64,000 bases of DNA from Rufibacter tibetensis (GTDB taxonomy: Bacteria; Bacteroidota; Bacteroidia; Cytophagales; Hymenobacteraceae): NCBI RefSeq assembly GCF_001310085.1, contig NZ_CP012643.1:1271001-1335000 (forward strand). The letters are read 5' to 3'. This document shows, piece after piece, positions 53,122 through 62,174 of the stretch. A program made the position numbers and the translations under genes. How positions within the stretch are numbered: the stretch's first letter is position 1; every line of letters starts with the position of its first letter. Below the pieces are notes generated by a model, which saw only the letters and a list, made by a program, of their open reading frames with translations, had not been told where the DNA came from and did no database searches.

Positions 53122-53838
53122 ATGAAGACGCTAAGAAATGCATTAGGCTTACTATTCCTCTTTCTGGCAAGCTGCCAGCCTGACTCCCCCACTACTGTTT
53201 CAGAAGAAAAGGAGAGCAATGTTGCCACGAAGGAAGAACAACGCCAACAAACCGATGTACTAACCAAAGATACCCTGAACGCCTTACAGGAAGAGGTAGT
53301 CCGGAAATCACCCCAAACCACTCAGGGCAACCAAGCAGATTTTGAGGTGTTTTTCAGAAAATTTACCCAAAGCATACAAGACCAGGATGCCGAGGCGTTC
53401 AACAGCTTGATAGACCCAGCCCATGGATTGCACATCATTCAAACGCCCGGCGCGGTGCCTCATTTTACGTACCTCATTAACATTACCACTTTTCGGCGAG
53501 CCGATGCGAGTCAGCAGCCATTTTTCTCTATAAGTGAAGAAATCAAAACCTGTGACCTGGAAGAAGTAAAAACGCTCCCTACCCTCACCTGTGAAGGCGG
53601 AGATAACAACTTCAACCGGCAGGGCTGCTTTGTGGCAGAGGCCAGTACGTTCCGGAAAAGCGAGGCCTACAAATACGCCAGCTTACCCGCCGATGCCGAA
53701 CTAAAAGCCGCCCAAACACAGCAACTGGTTATCAAAACGGTCTTGCACACCAGCAGCGGCTTCAGGTTTCACTTCGGGCAGATCAATGGGCAGTGGCGGG
53801 TGTTGTTTGTAGACCTTTCCGTTCCGTGCAGTGCCTGA
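53122..53838 (+). CDS. Hypothetical lipoprotein
   Basis: A 238-residue lipoprotein with lipobox LASC (Cys18) and a polar Glu/Thr/Gln-rich linker to about residue 65. The domain beyond has FEVFFRKFTQSIQDQDAEAFNSLID, a start reminiscent of NTF2/SnoaL-like or DUF4878 domains, and ends in FRFHFGQINGQWRVLFVDL. Cysteines at CDLEEVKTLPTLTC and NRQGCF may form a disulfide. The function is unknown. Endonuclease V follows 131 bp later, separated by a copy of the dispersed palindrome. Confidence 0.8.
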   Translation: MKTLRNALGLLFLFLASCQPDSPTTVSEEKESNVATKEEQRQQTDVLTKDTLNALQEEVVRKSPQTTQGNQADFEVFFRKFTQSIQDQDAEAFNSLIDPAHGLHIIQTPGAVPHFTYLINITTFRRADASQQPFFSISEEIKTCDLEEVKTLPTLTCEGGDNNFNRQGCFVAEASTFRKSEAYKYASLPADAELKAAQTQQLVIKTVLHTSSGFRFHFGQINGQWRVLFVDLSVPCSA

Positions 53839-53893
53839 GAAAAGCCTGCAGTATCTCTGACTTAAAGACCACCGTACGTACAACACAAACCTT

Positions 53894-53933
53894 CCGCTTT
53901 AGACCTGTTTTCCATAAAACAACCTTAAAGCGG
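53894..53933. repeat. Dispersed intergenic palindrome, strong copy
   Basis: CCGCTTTA (53894-53901) pairs with TAAAGCGG (53926-53933), with GACCTGTTTTCC and AAAACAACCT inside. It lies between the lipoprotein and the endonuclease V gene. Confidence 0.75.
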
Positions 53934-53969
53934 CAAAGACTCAGAATTCACGACTCAAAACTACCTAAC

Positions 53970-54650
53970 ATGGCTTGGCACCAACAGCTTCCCCCACCCG
54001 ATCCGCAACTGGTAAAGCAACTTACAGAGCAGCAGGAAATCTTGCGGCAACAGGTGGTGCTCCAGAAACCAGACTTTGACCTGAAACTGCTGGCCGGCTG
54101 TGACTCTTCGTTCATTGGGGAGAATATCCTGTCGGTGTTTGTGGTGCTTTCATTCCCTGAGCTGAAGCTGGTGGAAAGCGTGTGGCATTATGGGCCTGTG
54201 GAGTTGCCGTACATCCCGGGTTTTCTGGCTTTCCGCGAATCGCCTAATCTGGTTAACGCGTATCAGAAGCTACAACACGAACCTGACCTGATCATGGTAG
54301 ACGGGCACGGCATCGCGCACCCGCGCCGGCTGGGTATTGCGAGTCAGTTGGGCGTGCTGCTGAACAAACCCACCATGGGTGTGGCCAAGAAAGTCCTCAC
54401 GGGGAAGCACGAGGAACCGGCTTCAGAAAAAGGCAGCCTGACACCCCTCACCCACCGCGGGGAGCACATCGGGAACGTAATCCGGACCAAAGACAAAGTG
54501 AAACCAGTGTTCGTGTCGCCGGGGCATTTGATGGATATGGAAACCGCCACTTCGCTGGTGTTGCAGACAGCCCTCAAGCACAAATTACCAGAGCCCACCC
54601 GTTTAGCTGACCATTACGCTGAAGTTTACAAGAAAGAGGCGCAACAGTAA
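53970..54650 (+). CDS. nfi: Endonuclease V
   Basis: This nuclease cuts near deoxyinosine and other deaminated bases in DNA repair. The 226 residues carry the catalytic triad at canonical spacing: Asp45 (AGCDSSFIG), Glu90 (YIPGFLAFRESP) and Asp111 (LIMVDGHGIAHPR). GVAKKVLTG and the C-terminal FVSPGHLMDMETA complete the family. The open frame begins at 53793, but the ATG at 53970 starts the conserved protein and lies after the intergenic repeat. The SDR gene follows at 53 bp. Confidence 0.95.
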   Translation: MAWHQQLPPPDPQLVKQLTEQQEILRQQVVLQKPDFDLKLLAGCDSSFIGENILSVFVVLSFPELKLVESVWHYGPVELPYIPGFLAFRESPNLVNAYQKLQHEPDLIMVDGHGIAHPRRLGIASQLGVLLNKPTMGVAKKVLTGKHEEPASEKGSLTPLTHRGEHIGNVIRTKDKVKPVFVSPGHLMDMETATSLVLQTALKHKLPEPTRLADHYAEVYKKEAQQ

Positions 54651-54702
54651 CTTTCAAGGAGCTAGCCGGTTTAAATAAGACATCCACCTTACTGAACGTC
54701 AG

Positions 54703-55488
54703 ATGCAAACAAACCAAACTGTCCTTATTACCGGTGCCTCCAGCGGCATTGGCTTTGAATTGGCCCGCTGCTTCGCCCGGGACGGCTACAAACTCCTCTT
54801 AGTCTCCCGTACGGCGGCTGATTTAGATGAATCGGCTAGAAAGCTGCAGATTGAGTTTGGCTCAGAAGTGGACATTATTCCCTGTGACCTGAGCACCCAT
54901 GACGGCCCGGTGCAGTTGTATGAAGAAACCAAACGGCGCGGCTACACGGTAGACGTGCTGGTAAACGATGCGGGCTTTGGCGAATATGGCCTGTTTGTAG
55001 AAACTGATCTCCAAAAGGAACTGGGCATGATTCACCTGAACGTGCTGGCCCTGGTGCATCTCACCAAGCTATTTCTGAAAGAGATGGTTGCGCGGGATTC
55101 TGGTAAAATCATGCAGTTAGGCTCAGTGGTGTCTTTTATGCCCAACCCCTTGCAGGCCGTGTACGCTGCCACCAAAGCCTTTGTCCTCTCCTTTTCAGAA
55201 GCGCTGCAGAATGAAATTGAAGACAGCAACGTGACCATCACTATCCTCTGCCCACCAGCCACCGACACCAACTTTTTCAACGTGGCGGGCGCCGAGAACA
55301 CCAAAATTGCGCAGAGCGACATTGCAGACCCAGAGCAGGTGGCCGAGGCCGGCTACAAAGGCTTACTGAACGGCGACAAACGGGTGCTGCCTACCCTGGG
55401 TGCCAAACTGAATTTCCTGTCCAGCAATCTTTTCCCAGACTCTATGCTGGCTGCCATCATCAAAACTCAGATGAAAGAGGTAAAATAA
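54703..55488 (+). CDS. Short-chain dehydrogenase (DltE/YqjQ-like)
   Basis: A 261-residue classical SDR of the group annotated as DltE- or YqjQ-like. The cofactor motif is LITGASSGIGFELARCFA, with VSRT behind beta2 suggesting NADP(H). The structural motif is NDAGFGEYG, and the catalytic Ser and Tyr-x-x-x-Lys lie in MQLGSVVSF and VYAATKAFV. The C-terminus (LNFLSSNLFPDSMLAAIIKT) resembles fatty-acid-like reductase members. The substrate is unknown. Confidence 0.92.
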   Translation: MQTNQTVLITGASSGIGFELARCFARDGYKLLLVSRTAADLDESARKLQIEFGSEVDIIPCDLSTHDGPVQLYEETKRRGYTVDVLVNDAGFGEYGLFVETDLQKELGMIHLNVLALVHLTKLFLKEMVARDSGKIMQLGSVVSFMPNPLQAVYAATKAFVLSFSEALQNEIEDSNVTITILCPPATDTNFFNVAGAENTKIAQSDIADPEQVAEAGYKGLLNGDKRVLPTLGAKLNFLSSNLFPDSMLAAIIKTQMKEVK

Positions 55489-55515
55489 CCTTTGTTTCTC
55501 CTATTCTCTTTATTG

Positions 55516-55549
55516 AAAGCTCAGCTGACCTGGTTAGCTGAGCTTTTTA
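55516..55549 (+). terminator. Terminator after the SDR gene
   Basis: AAAGCTCAGCT (55516-55526) pairs with AGCTGAGCTTT (55536-55546), followed by TTATTTATT. It lies 27 bp past the stop. Confidence 0.85.
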
Positions 55550-55656
55550 TTTATTGCTCCTTTGAAAATCAATAGTATGGCATATATTGCATATACGATA
55601 CCACCACCTCAGCAACCATCGCGGAACCCGCCCCAACCGACAGGACCAGAGCAGCC

Positions 55657-55848
55657 ATGAATCTTATCTACTTACTTTTATTGCTGGGGGTGGTGATCAC
55701 AGACATCTTACTGTTCACCCACATTGCCCAGCTACTGCGAGCCCCCTCAGACACCTCGGTGGCCTTAGGAGTTTGTTTCTTTGTGGCGCTGGCCGTCGTT
55801 AATTATTTCCTCATCCGTTTTCTCTTATCTAAAATTAAAAACCAATGA
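55657..55848 (+). CDS. Small two-helix membrane protein
   Basis: A 63-residue protein consisting of two hydrophobic helices (LIYLLLLLGVVITDILLF; ALGVCFFVALAVVNYFLI) and a basic tail (LSKIKNQ). It overlaps the SPFH gene by 4 bp (ATGA), the classic sign of translational coupling, so the two products probably act together. I do not recognise a family. It is too short for most annotation pipelines to name. Confidence 0.7.
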   Translation: MNLIYLLLLLGVVITDILLFTHIAQLLRAPSDTSVALGVCFFVALAVVNYFLIRFLLSKIKNQ

Positions 55849-56639
55849 ACCGAAGAGTCATAACAGGTATTGTGAGTGCCCTCCTGTTTGTATTGTTAAC
55901 CGTGACGCTCACCCAGTCCTGCACCCGCGTAGATGCCGGCCATGAAGGTGTTCTGGTAAAACTGTACGGCACCGGCAAAGGCGTGCAGGATGTGTCTTTG
56001 GTCACCGGCCGTGTCTGGTTTAACCCATTTACCGAAGAGGTCTACGAGTTCCCCACGTTCATTCAAACCTATGACTATGACGCGTTCACGGTCAATGCCA
56101 AAGACGGATCGGTGTTCACGGTAGACCCTACCATCTCCTTCTATGTAAAATCCGGCGCTTCTCCTATGATTTTCAAAAAGTACCGCAAAACCATTCAGGA
56201 GATCACTCAAACCACGCTGCTCAACTATGTGAAAGATGCCTTCCGGATACGGTTAAACCAGTACAGCACCGAGGAGATCATCTCCAAGCGCCAGCAGTTT
56301 GAGACCGAAGTCCAGAACACCCTGGATGGTGCCCTGCAGAAAGACGGTTTCAAACTGGAGCAGATGACCAGCGGTCTTTCTTACCCCGAGGAAATTGTAC
56401 GCGCCGTGAACCTCAAGAACCGCGCGGTACAGCAAGCCATGCAGGTAGAGAATGAGTTGAAGGTAGCCGAAGCTCAAGCCCGCAAGAAAATTGTGGAAGC
56501 CCAGGCCGAGGCTGAGGCGAACAAATTGCGCCAGCTAACCCTAACACCCCTTCTGATCCAGCAGCAGTTCATAGAGAAGTGGAACGGCTCTACCCCGCTG
56601 TACGGCAACTCGCCGGTATTCTTCAAGAACATGGAGTAA
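55845..56639 (+). CDS. SPFH/prohibitin-like lipoprotein
   Basis: A 264-residue SPFH (band 7) protein, a family that scaffolds membrane microdomains or controls FtsH-like proteases. The N-terminus MNRRVITGIVSALLFVLLTV ends in LTQSC, a lipobox-like site with Cys26, in place of the usual lone transmembrane anchor. The domain has GHEGVLVKLYGTGKGVQ, FTVNAKDGSVFTVDPTISF and NYVKDAFRIRLNQYSTEEI. It closes with the alanine/glutamate coiled coil AEAQARKKIVEAQAEAEANK. It is coupled to the 63-residue membrane protein. Confidence 0.9.
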   Translation: MNRRVITGIVSALLFVLLTVTLTQSCTRVDAGHEGVLVKLYGTGKGVQDVSLVTGRVWFNPFTEEVYEFPTFIQTYDYDAFTVNAKDGSVFTVDPTISFYVKSGASPMIFKKYRKTIQEITQTTLLNYVKDAFRIRLNQYSTEEIISKRQQFETEVQNTLDGALQKDGFKLEQMTSGLSYPEEIVRAVNLKNRAVQQAMQVENELKVAEAQARKKIVEAQAEAEANKLRQLTLTPLLIQQQFIEKWNGSTPLYGNSPVFFKNME

Positions 56640-56664
56640 CCCTTCCCTACCGAGTCTCTGGAGC

Positions 56665-56699
56665 GTTTCAACCCATTTTCTGGAAATAACTTATAAAGC
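56665..56699. repeat. Dispersed intergenic palindrome
   Basis: GTTTCAACCCATTTTCTGG and AAATAACTTATAAAG follow the repeat layout. It begins 26 bp past the SPFH gene. Confidence 0.5.
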
Positions 56700-56740
56700 T
56701 CAGTTTTTCCTACCCTCCTCTTCAGGCAGGGTCTTAACCA

Positions 56741-56782
56741 AAAGCCCCGGTCTTACGTCCTTTAGCGTAAGGCCGGGGCTTT
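56741..56782 (+). terminator. Hairpin after the SPFH gene
   Basis: AAAGCCCCGGTCTTACG (56741-56757) pairs with the complement at 56766-56782 with one G-T pair. The T run is short, so termination may be weak. Confidence 0.65.
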
Positions 56783-56811
56783 CGCGTTGGGTCTCTCAGA
56801 TTTAAAACACT

Positions 56812-57360
56812 ATGGAAACAATGAAAACCTTTTCCGCCGACACCGAAGAAGAACTTTGGCAACAGGTGGCCTATGACATGGCTAACCAGAAAGAACTTCT
56901 ATCCTATTCTGCGCAGCTAACCCAAGCCGGACAACCTATTTACTTTGACATTGACATAGACCTGGGCGGCGGGTTTGAGAGTGGCTTCTCCTCCACCACG
57001 TTTATGGCTCCTGTGTTACAACCTACCTCTGTTCAGTTCGCGCTGCATGAACAAGGTTTCATTGATGAGGTAGGAAAATTCTTCGGGATGGAAGACATTG
57101 AACTGGGCTACCCCGATATTGATGCCGCGTTCATCATCAAAACCAATCAGCCAGAAACGCTAAAAACCCTTTTTGCAGATCCTACCATTCACGCCATCCT
57201 CCTCAAGCACAAAGATTGCGAGTTAAAGCTTCATGAAGAGACAGATGACACCGGTCCCGAAACAGTGCTTACCTTCAGCAAAGACGAGGCAATCCTGGAC
57301 ATAGCCGAATTACGAGAGGTGTATGGCATGCTATACTATATGCTGCAAAGGCTAAGCTAG
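56812..57360 (+). CDS. Hypothetical soluble protein
   Basis: A 182-residue acidic cytoplasmic protein with no signal or membrane segment. It starts METMKTFSADTEEELWQQVAYDMANQ and has strands such as PIYFDIDIDLGGGFESGF, FALHEQGFIDEVGKFFGMED and TLFADPTIHAILLKHKDC. I do not recognise the family. It stands alone between the SPFH hairpin and clpB, transcribed in the same direction as both. A Met three codons in is an equally good start. Confidence 0.7.
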   Translation: METMKTFSADTEEELWQQVAYDMANQKELLSYSAQLTQAGQPIYFDIDIDLGGGFESGFSSTTFMAPVLQPTSVQFALHEQGFIDEVGKFFGMEDIELGYPDIDAAFIIKTNQPETLKTLFADPTIHAILLKHKDCELKLHEETDDTGPETVLTFSKDEAILDIAELREVYGMLYYMLQRLS

Positions 57361-57542
57361 TTAACTTGTGCCACTACGTTCATATAGGCATCCTCCTTTA
57401 AGACGTTTTGTCTGATTATGTTAACTAGAAACATTTTTGTTTCTGCCACTTTTTCCGAAAATCCTTCTAAAACCGCTTCGGTACCTCATTTGCTACTAAC
57501 GTCGTATCAAACTTAGAAACTACTCAACGACGATATAGAGCT

Positions 57543-60161
57543 ATGAACTTTAACAATTATACCATCAAATCGCAGGAGGCCGTGCAGAAGGCAACCGAGA
57601 TTGCCGGCGGCAACCAGCAGCAGGCCATCGAGACGGGGCATTTGCTGAAGGGTATTCTGCAGACGGACGAGAACGTGACCGGTTTCTACCTGAAGAAGCT
57701 AGGGGTGAACGTAAACCAATTCAACACTCGCCTGGACGAGATTGTGAACGCCTATCCTAAAGTGAGCGGAGGCAGTCCGTATCTGGCGAATGAAGCCGCT
57801 GCTGCCTTACAGAAAGCCAATTCTTACCTGAAAGAGTTCGGGGATGAGTACATAGCCATTGAACACTTGTTGCTGGGCTTGCTGTCTGGTCGTGAGAAAG
57901 TAGCGACGCTGATGAAGGACAGCGGCATCACCGAAAAAGGCTTGAAAGCGGCCATCAAAGAATTGCGCGGTGACTCTAAAGTAACCGACCAGAACGCCGA
58001 GGCGAAATACAACTCCCTCAAGCGCTACGCCATTGACCTGAATGAGCAAGCCCGCTTGGGTAAAATCGACCCTGTGATTGGCCGTGACGAAGAGATTCGC
58101 CGTGTGCTGCAGATTCTGAGCCGTCGTACCAAAAACAACCCGATTCTGCTGGGTGAGCCGGGCGTGGGTAAAACCGCCATCGTGGAAGGCTTGGCCCAAC
58201 GCATTGTGTCTGGTGACGTGCCGGAGAACCTGAAGTCCAAAACCATCATGAGCTTGGACATGGGTCTGCTGGTAGCGGGTGCCAAATACAAAGGGGAGTT
58301 TGAGGAGCGGTTGAAAGCGGTGATCAAAGAAGTGGTGGATTCTGAAGGTGACATCGTGCTCTTCATAGACGAAATCCACACGTTGATTGGCGCCGGGGCC
58401 GGTGGCGACAGCGCCATGGATGCCGCTAACCTCTTGAAACCAGCCCTGGCCCGTGGAGAGCTGCACGCTATCGGTGCCACTACGCTCAAAGAATACCAGA
58501 AGTACTTTGAGAAAGACAAGGCCATGGAGCGTCGTTTCCAAGCGGTAACGGTAGATGAGCCGAGCATCCCAGATGCCATTTCCATCCTGCGCGGTATTAA
58601 AGAGAAATACGAGCTGCACCATGGCGTGCGCATCAAAGACGATGCGATCATTGCTTCCGTGGAGTTGTCCAGCCGCTACATCTCTGACCGTTTCTTGCCT
58701 GATAAAGCCATTGACTTGATTGACGAGGCTGCTTCTAAACTGCGTATTGAGATTGACTCTTTACCGGTGGAACTGGACGAGGTACAGCGTAAAATCATGC
58801 AATTGGAGATTGAGCGCGAAGCCATCCGCCGCGAGAACGACAAAGAAAAAGAGAACCTGCTTTCCAAGGAGATCGCTGACCTGAGCGAAACCCGTGACGC
58901 CTTACGCGCCAAGTGGCAGAGCGAAAAACAGGTGATTGAAGGCATCCAGAAACAGAAAGAAGCTATTGAGCAGTATCGTCTGGAAGCCGAGCAAGCCGAG
59001 CGTGCCGGTGATTACGGTAGAGTAGCGGAGCTGCGTTACGGTAAAATCCAGGAAGCTGAAGCCAAGCTGAAAGAACTACAACAACAAGTACAGGAGCAGC
59101 AAGACGGTGACCACATGTTGCAGGAGGAAGTAACCTCTGAAGACATCGCGGAAGTGGTAGCCAAGTGGACGGGTGTACCGGTAAACAAGATGCTGCAAAG
59201 CGACCGCGAGAAACTGTTACACTTGGAAGAAGAACTGGGCCGCCGTGTAGCTGGTCAGGAAGAAGCCATTGCCGCTATTTCTGATGCCGTGCGCCGCAGC
59301 CGGGCTGGTCTGCAAGACCCTAAACGCCCTATCGGTTCGTTTATCTTCCTGGGTACAACCGGGGTGGGTAAAACCGAGCTCGCCAAAGCCTTGGCCGACT
59401 TCCTGTTCAACGACGAGAACGCCATGGTACGCATTGACATGAGTGAGTACCAGGAGCGTCATGCCGTGAGCCGTCTGGTGGGAGCACCTCCAGGATATGT
59501 GGGTTACGATGAAGGTGGTCAGCTGACCGAAGCCGTTCGCCGGAAGCCGTACTCAGTGATTTTGCTGGACGAGATTGAGAAAGCACACCCAGATGTGTTC
59601 AACATCTTGTTGCAAGTGCTGGATGATGGCCGTTTGACTGATAACAAAGGTCGCGTGGCGAACTTCAAGAACACCATCATCATCATGACGTCTAACATTG
59701 GCGCGCACATCATCCAGGAAAACTTCCAGGATCTGGACGAGCTGAACCCAGAGCCCACCATTGACCGGACCCGTGACGAGGTGTTTGAGGTGTTGAAGAA
59801 AACGCTTCGACCTGAGTTCCTGAACCGGATTGATGAGCTGATCATGTTCCGTCCGTTGAGCTCAAGAGAGATTCGGAAGATTGTGGACATCCAGTTCCGT
59901 CACATCCAGGAACGCCTGGAAGACACCGGCATCCGTCTGGAAGCCACCGACGAGGTGCTGGACTTCCTGGGTCACGAAGGCTACGATCCGCAGTTCGGTG
60001 CCCGTCCGTTGAAGCGTGTGCTGCAACGCCGCATCCTGAACGAGCTTTCCAAAGCCATCTTGTCTGGTGACATCCGGAAAGACGCGGTAGTAGAAGCAGT
60101 ACTGCATGACGGTGAGATCAAGTTCGTGAACATCGACATTGATCTGCCGGTAGGAAGATAA
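57543..60161 (+). CDS. clpB: ATP-dependent disaggregase ClpB
   Basis: ClpB is a hexameric AAA+ machine that, with DnaK, pulls proteins out of aggregates. The 872 residues match the family. A double Clp-N repeat (about 1-145) is followed by nucleotide-binding domain 1 with Walker A GEPGVGKT at 204-211. The long M-domain coiled coil (about 405-525) separates ClpB from ClpA and ClpC. Domain 2 has GTTGVGKT at 604-611 and [14 protein letters not shown]. It is a single gene; no clear heat-shock operator was seen in the 180-bp upstream gap. A strong terminator follows. Confidence 0.97.
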   Translation: MNFNNYTIKSQEAVQKATEIAGGNQQQAIETGHLLKGILQTDENVTGFYLKKLGVNVNQFNTRLDEIVNAYPKVSGGSPYLANEAAAALQKANSYLKEFGDEYIAIEHLLLGLLSGREKVATLMKDSGITEKGLKAAIKELRGDSKVTDQNAEAKYNSLKRYAIDLNEQARLGKIDPVIGRDEEIRRVLQILSRRTKNNPILLGEPGVGKTAIVEGLAQRIVSGDVPENLKSKTIMSLDMGLLVAGAKYKGEFEERLKAVIKEVVDSEGDIVLFIDEIHTLIGAGAGGDSAMDAANLLKPALARGELHAIGATTLKEYQKYFEKDKAMERRFQAVTVDEPSIPDAISILRGIKEKYELHHGVRIKDDAIIASVELSSRYISDRFLPDKAIDLIDEAASKLRIEIDSLPVELDEVQRKIMQLEIEREAIRRENDKEKENLLSKEIADLSETRDALRAKWQSEKQVIEGIQKQKEAIEQYRLEAEQAERAGDYGRVAELRYGKIQEAEAKLKELQQQVQEQQDGDHMLQEEVTSEDIAEVVAKWTGVPVNKMLQSDREKLLHLEEELGRRVAGQEEAIAAISDAVRRSRAGLQDPKRPIGSFIFLGTTGVGKTELAKALADFLFNDENAMVRIDMSEYQERHAVSRLVGAPPGYVGYDEGGQLTEAVRRKPYSVILLDEIEKAHPDVFNILLQVLDDGRLTDNKGRVANFKNTIIIMTSNIGAHIIQENFQDLDELNPEPTIDRTRDEVFEVLKKTLRPEFLNRIDELIMFRPLSSREIRKIVDIQFRHIQERLEDTGIRLEATDEVLDFLGHEGYDPQFGARPLKRVLQRRILNELSKAILSGDIRKDAVVEAVLHDGEIKFVNIDIDLPVGR

Positions 60162-60183
60162 GCGCTTTTTAAAATTGAAGTGT

Positions 60184-60217
60184 AGGCGCCGGAGTTCTTC
60201 TCCGGCGCCTTTTTTTA
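60184..60217 (+). terminator. Terminator of clpB
   Basis: AGGCGCCGGAG (60184-60194) pairs with CTCCGGCGCCT (60200-60210), followed by seven T residues. Confidence 0.92.
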
Positions 60218-60244
60218 TGCCTTTCTAATTGAACTAGCTGCTTT

Positions 60245-60278
60245 GTTTCAGGGCCTTTTTCAGAAAAAAGAAGCCAAG
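60245..60278. repeat. Dispersed intergenic palindrome
   Basis: GTTTCAGGGCCTTTTTCAG and AAAAAAGAAGCCAAG follow the repeat layout. It lies 28 bp past the clpB terminator. Confidence 0.5.
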
Positions 60279-60403
60279 AATCAATAGTCAATACCATCAA
60301 TCTCTGCAGATTTAACCATGCCGCCTTCCATCGCTGGCGCGAGCGTCCCGCTCGTGTCCGCACGCATTCCGAATCTCTTTTGATTAAGCTCATGAGAGTA
60401 CCT

Positions 60404-60434
60404 CTATGGCGCGGAAGTAACTTCCGCGCCATAG
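60404..60434. repeat. 31-nt palindrome inside the nested element
   Basis: CTATGGCGCGGAAGT and ACTTCCGCGCCATAG are perfect complements around a single A at 60419. Confidence 0.8.
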
Positions 60435-60450
60435 CAACAGTCCCTCCCCA

Positions 60451-60545
60451 ATTTGTCATCTTGGAAAGACCTTGTGGGCGAACTAGAAAGACAGGAGAGC
60501 ATGTGATATTTCTGTTCGCTCCCAAGATCCTTTCAGGATGACAAA
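60451..60545. repeat. Inner inverted repeat of the nested element
   Basis: ATTTGTCATCTTGGAAAG on the left matches the complement of CTTTCAGGATGACAAAT on the right with a few mismatches; CTTGTGGGCGAAC and GTTCGCTCCCAAG also pair. It looks like a separate, older repeat captured within the outer arms. Confidence 0.65.
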
Positions 60546-60669
60546 TAAGTAGGAGTATACAGCAATGCGTGCGGACACGAGCGGGACGCTCGCGCCAGCG
60601 ATGGAGGTCACCAGATTTTCGCCTTTCAGCATCCTCTCCAAAGTAGCTTCTGCAGATAGGTTTCTTTCA

Positions 60670-60703
60670 TTTTTGACCTGCTTTTCAGAAAACACACCAA
60701 AAG
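60670..60703. repeat. Dispersed intergenic palindrome
   Basis: TTTTTGACCTGCTTTTC and AGAAAACACACCAAAAG follow the repeat layout. It lies between the nested element and the HupE-like gene. Confidence 0.6.
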
Positions 60704-60818
60704 AGATCATACCCCATATAGGCTCAACTCTAAGCCTTCCTCCAGCCGGGCCTCCTTGTGAAAGTGACAGGTTTTTACAAAATTGTCAGCTATTTCATTT
60801 TCAGTAATACCCGTTTCT

Positions 60819-61421
60819 GTGTCTTCAGTCTTTTTTACGTATCTTCAAGTAGGCTTTCATCACATCTTCAATCTAGAGGCATATGACCACATGGTGTTTG
60901 TTTTGGCCATGTGTGCGGTGTACTCTGGCAGCGAGTGGCGGCGGATTTTAGCGTTGGTGACCAGTTTTACCATTGGGCACTCTATCACGCTGGCGCTGTC
61001 TACGTTAGATGTGATAAAGTTTAATACCAGCCTCATAGAATTACTCATTCCGGTTACCATTCTGCTCACATGCGTGTACAATTTCACCCAATTGAACACC
61101 ACCAAGCGGAAGGGCAACTATCTATGGTCTTGGAACAACCTGTTTGCCGTTGCTTTCGGGCTGATCCATGGCATGGGGTTTTCTAACTACCTGAAATCGC
61201 TGCTGGGAAAAGGCCAGAACATTGTGCTGGAGTTATTGGCGTTTAATCTGGGCATTGAATTAGGGCAGTTACTGATCGTCTTTTTGGTGCTGGTAATCAA
61301 CTTTCTTTTGGTCAGAGGTTTATCTGTGAAGAAGAGGGATTGGGTTTTGGGGGTAAGCAGCGCGGCCGGAGCCATTGCCCTTATGTTGATTCTGGCGCAG
61401 GATTTATCGGCTATTTTTTGA
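60819..61421 (+). CDS. HupE/UreJ-family membrane protein
   Basis: A 200-residue inner-membrane protein with six helices, related to HupE/UreJ metal transporters and the Bacteroidota HupE-like group. The motifs are GFHHIFNLEAYDHMVFVLAM, with the His and Asp typical of metal-binding helix 1, SFTIGHSITLAL and AFGLIHGMGFSNYL. Nickel or copper transport is suggested by family, not shown. No ATG lies upstream of the conserved region. The GTG at 60819 gives the family N-terminus (M)SSVFFTYLQVGF; a TTG at 60783 is an alternative. Confidence 0.85.
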   Translation: MSSVFFTYLQVGFHHIFNLEAYDHMVFVLAMCAVYSGSEWRRILALVTSFTIGHSITLALSTLDVIKFNTSLIELLIPVTILLTCVYNFTQLNTTKRKGNYLWSWNNLFAVAFGLIHGMGFSNYLKSLLGKGQNIVLELLAFNLGIELGQLLIVFLVLVINFLLVRGLSVKKRDWVLGVSSAAGAIALMLILAQDLSAIF

Positions 61422-61469
61422 AAAACAGGCGAAGAACGCTGTTCCGCCGCCATCTAGTAACAGGAATCC

Positions 61470-62096
61470 ATGTTGGCTGAGTCGTATCGTGTGTTAGGGG
61501 TCCCTTTTGGTGCTGAAATGCCCCAGATCAGGCATGCCTACCGACAGTTGGTGCTGCAGTACCACCCAGACCGAAACCAGGACCCAGGAGCGCATGTCAT
61601 GTTTTTACAGGTGCAGTCGGCGTACGAGTATCTGCAGCGGTTTCAGGAACTGGCTACCATGCCTTCCTTCTCTTCTACCGCGCCTCCCCCACCCGCAGCT
61701 AACCCCCCCACCGATTGGGAAAGGTATGAGTTTGTTTATGACCCTCCCGCCGATCCCAAGGAGTATGTAGCCTGGGCGGCCGTAGCACGGGAAAGGGCAA
61801 GAAGGCAGAAAGAAAAAGACCATGCCGCCTACGTACAGCGCACCCTGGCCATGAAGAAGAAGTGGTGGTACTCCCTGGCCCGTTATAGCAGCTATGTAGT
61901 GCTGGTATTGGGCATGCTAGCTGGTGTTGCCTTCATTCTTACTCCGGGGCTTTTCCTGCTTCGGGGCGAGGTCAAACCTGTATTCTTAGGCATTATCATG
62001 ATTCCTATGGGGGTCAAGATGATTAGAGTGATGCGTGATTTCCGGCAGGACATCCGGAAGCATTTCGGGGAAGACCTATCAGAACCATCAACCTAA
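61470..62096 (+). CDS. J-domain protein with membrane anchor
   Basis: A 208-residue DnaJ-like co-chaperone that would stimulate an Hsp70. The J domain is at residues 1-62 with the invariant motif YHPDRNQDPG (HPD at about 32-34). A Pro-rich linker (TAPPPPAANPPTDW) leads to a basic stretch (RERARRQKEKDHA). Two hydrophobic segments (YSSYVVLVLGMLAGVAFIL; FLGIIMIPMGVKMI) anchor it in the membrane. There is no zinc-finger or C-terminal substrate domain, so it is not DnaJ itself. Its Hsp70 partner is unknown. Confidence 0.88.
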   Translation: MLAESYRVLGVPFGAEMPQIRHAYRQLVLQYHPDRNQDPGAHVMFLQVQSAYEYLQRFQELATMPSFSSTAPPPPAANPPTDWERYEFVYDPPADPKEYVAWAAVARERARRQKEKDHAAYVQRTLAMKKKWWYSLARYSSYVVLVLGMLAGVAFILTPGLFLLRGEVKPVFLGIIMIPMGVKMIRVMRDFRQDIRKHFGEDLSEPST

Positions 62097-62174
62097 GTCC
62101 TGCCTCATTTTTTTGTTTGCTCAGAATTAACCAATTTGCTTTTTATACCTACCAAACACCTTCAACCTTACCTA

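Larger units (their letters stand above)
60328..60604. repeat. Nested inverted-repeat element with perfect 41-bp arms
   Basis: The arms 60328-60368 and 60564-60604 are perfect reverse complements over 41 bp, with CGCTGGCGCGAGCG as the shared block. The 195-bp interior holds a perfect 31-nt palindrome (60404-60434) and a further imperfect inverted repeat of about 38 bp (60451-60489 with 60508-60545). A compact relative lies at 31964-32047. No ORF is inside, so it is non-autonomous. Confidence 0.85.

Noticed and set aside
53793-53969. N-terminal extension of endonuclease V
   Set aside because: It overlaps the lipoprotein gene and an intergenic palindrome; the catalytic numbering fits the ATG at 53970.
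57807-58651. Long ORFs antisense to clpB
   Set aside because: Both are shadow frames of a highly conserved, codon-biased gene, and they show no domain.
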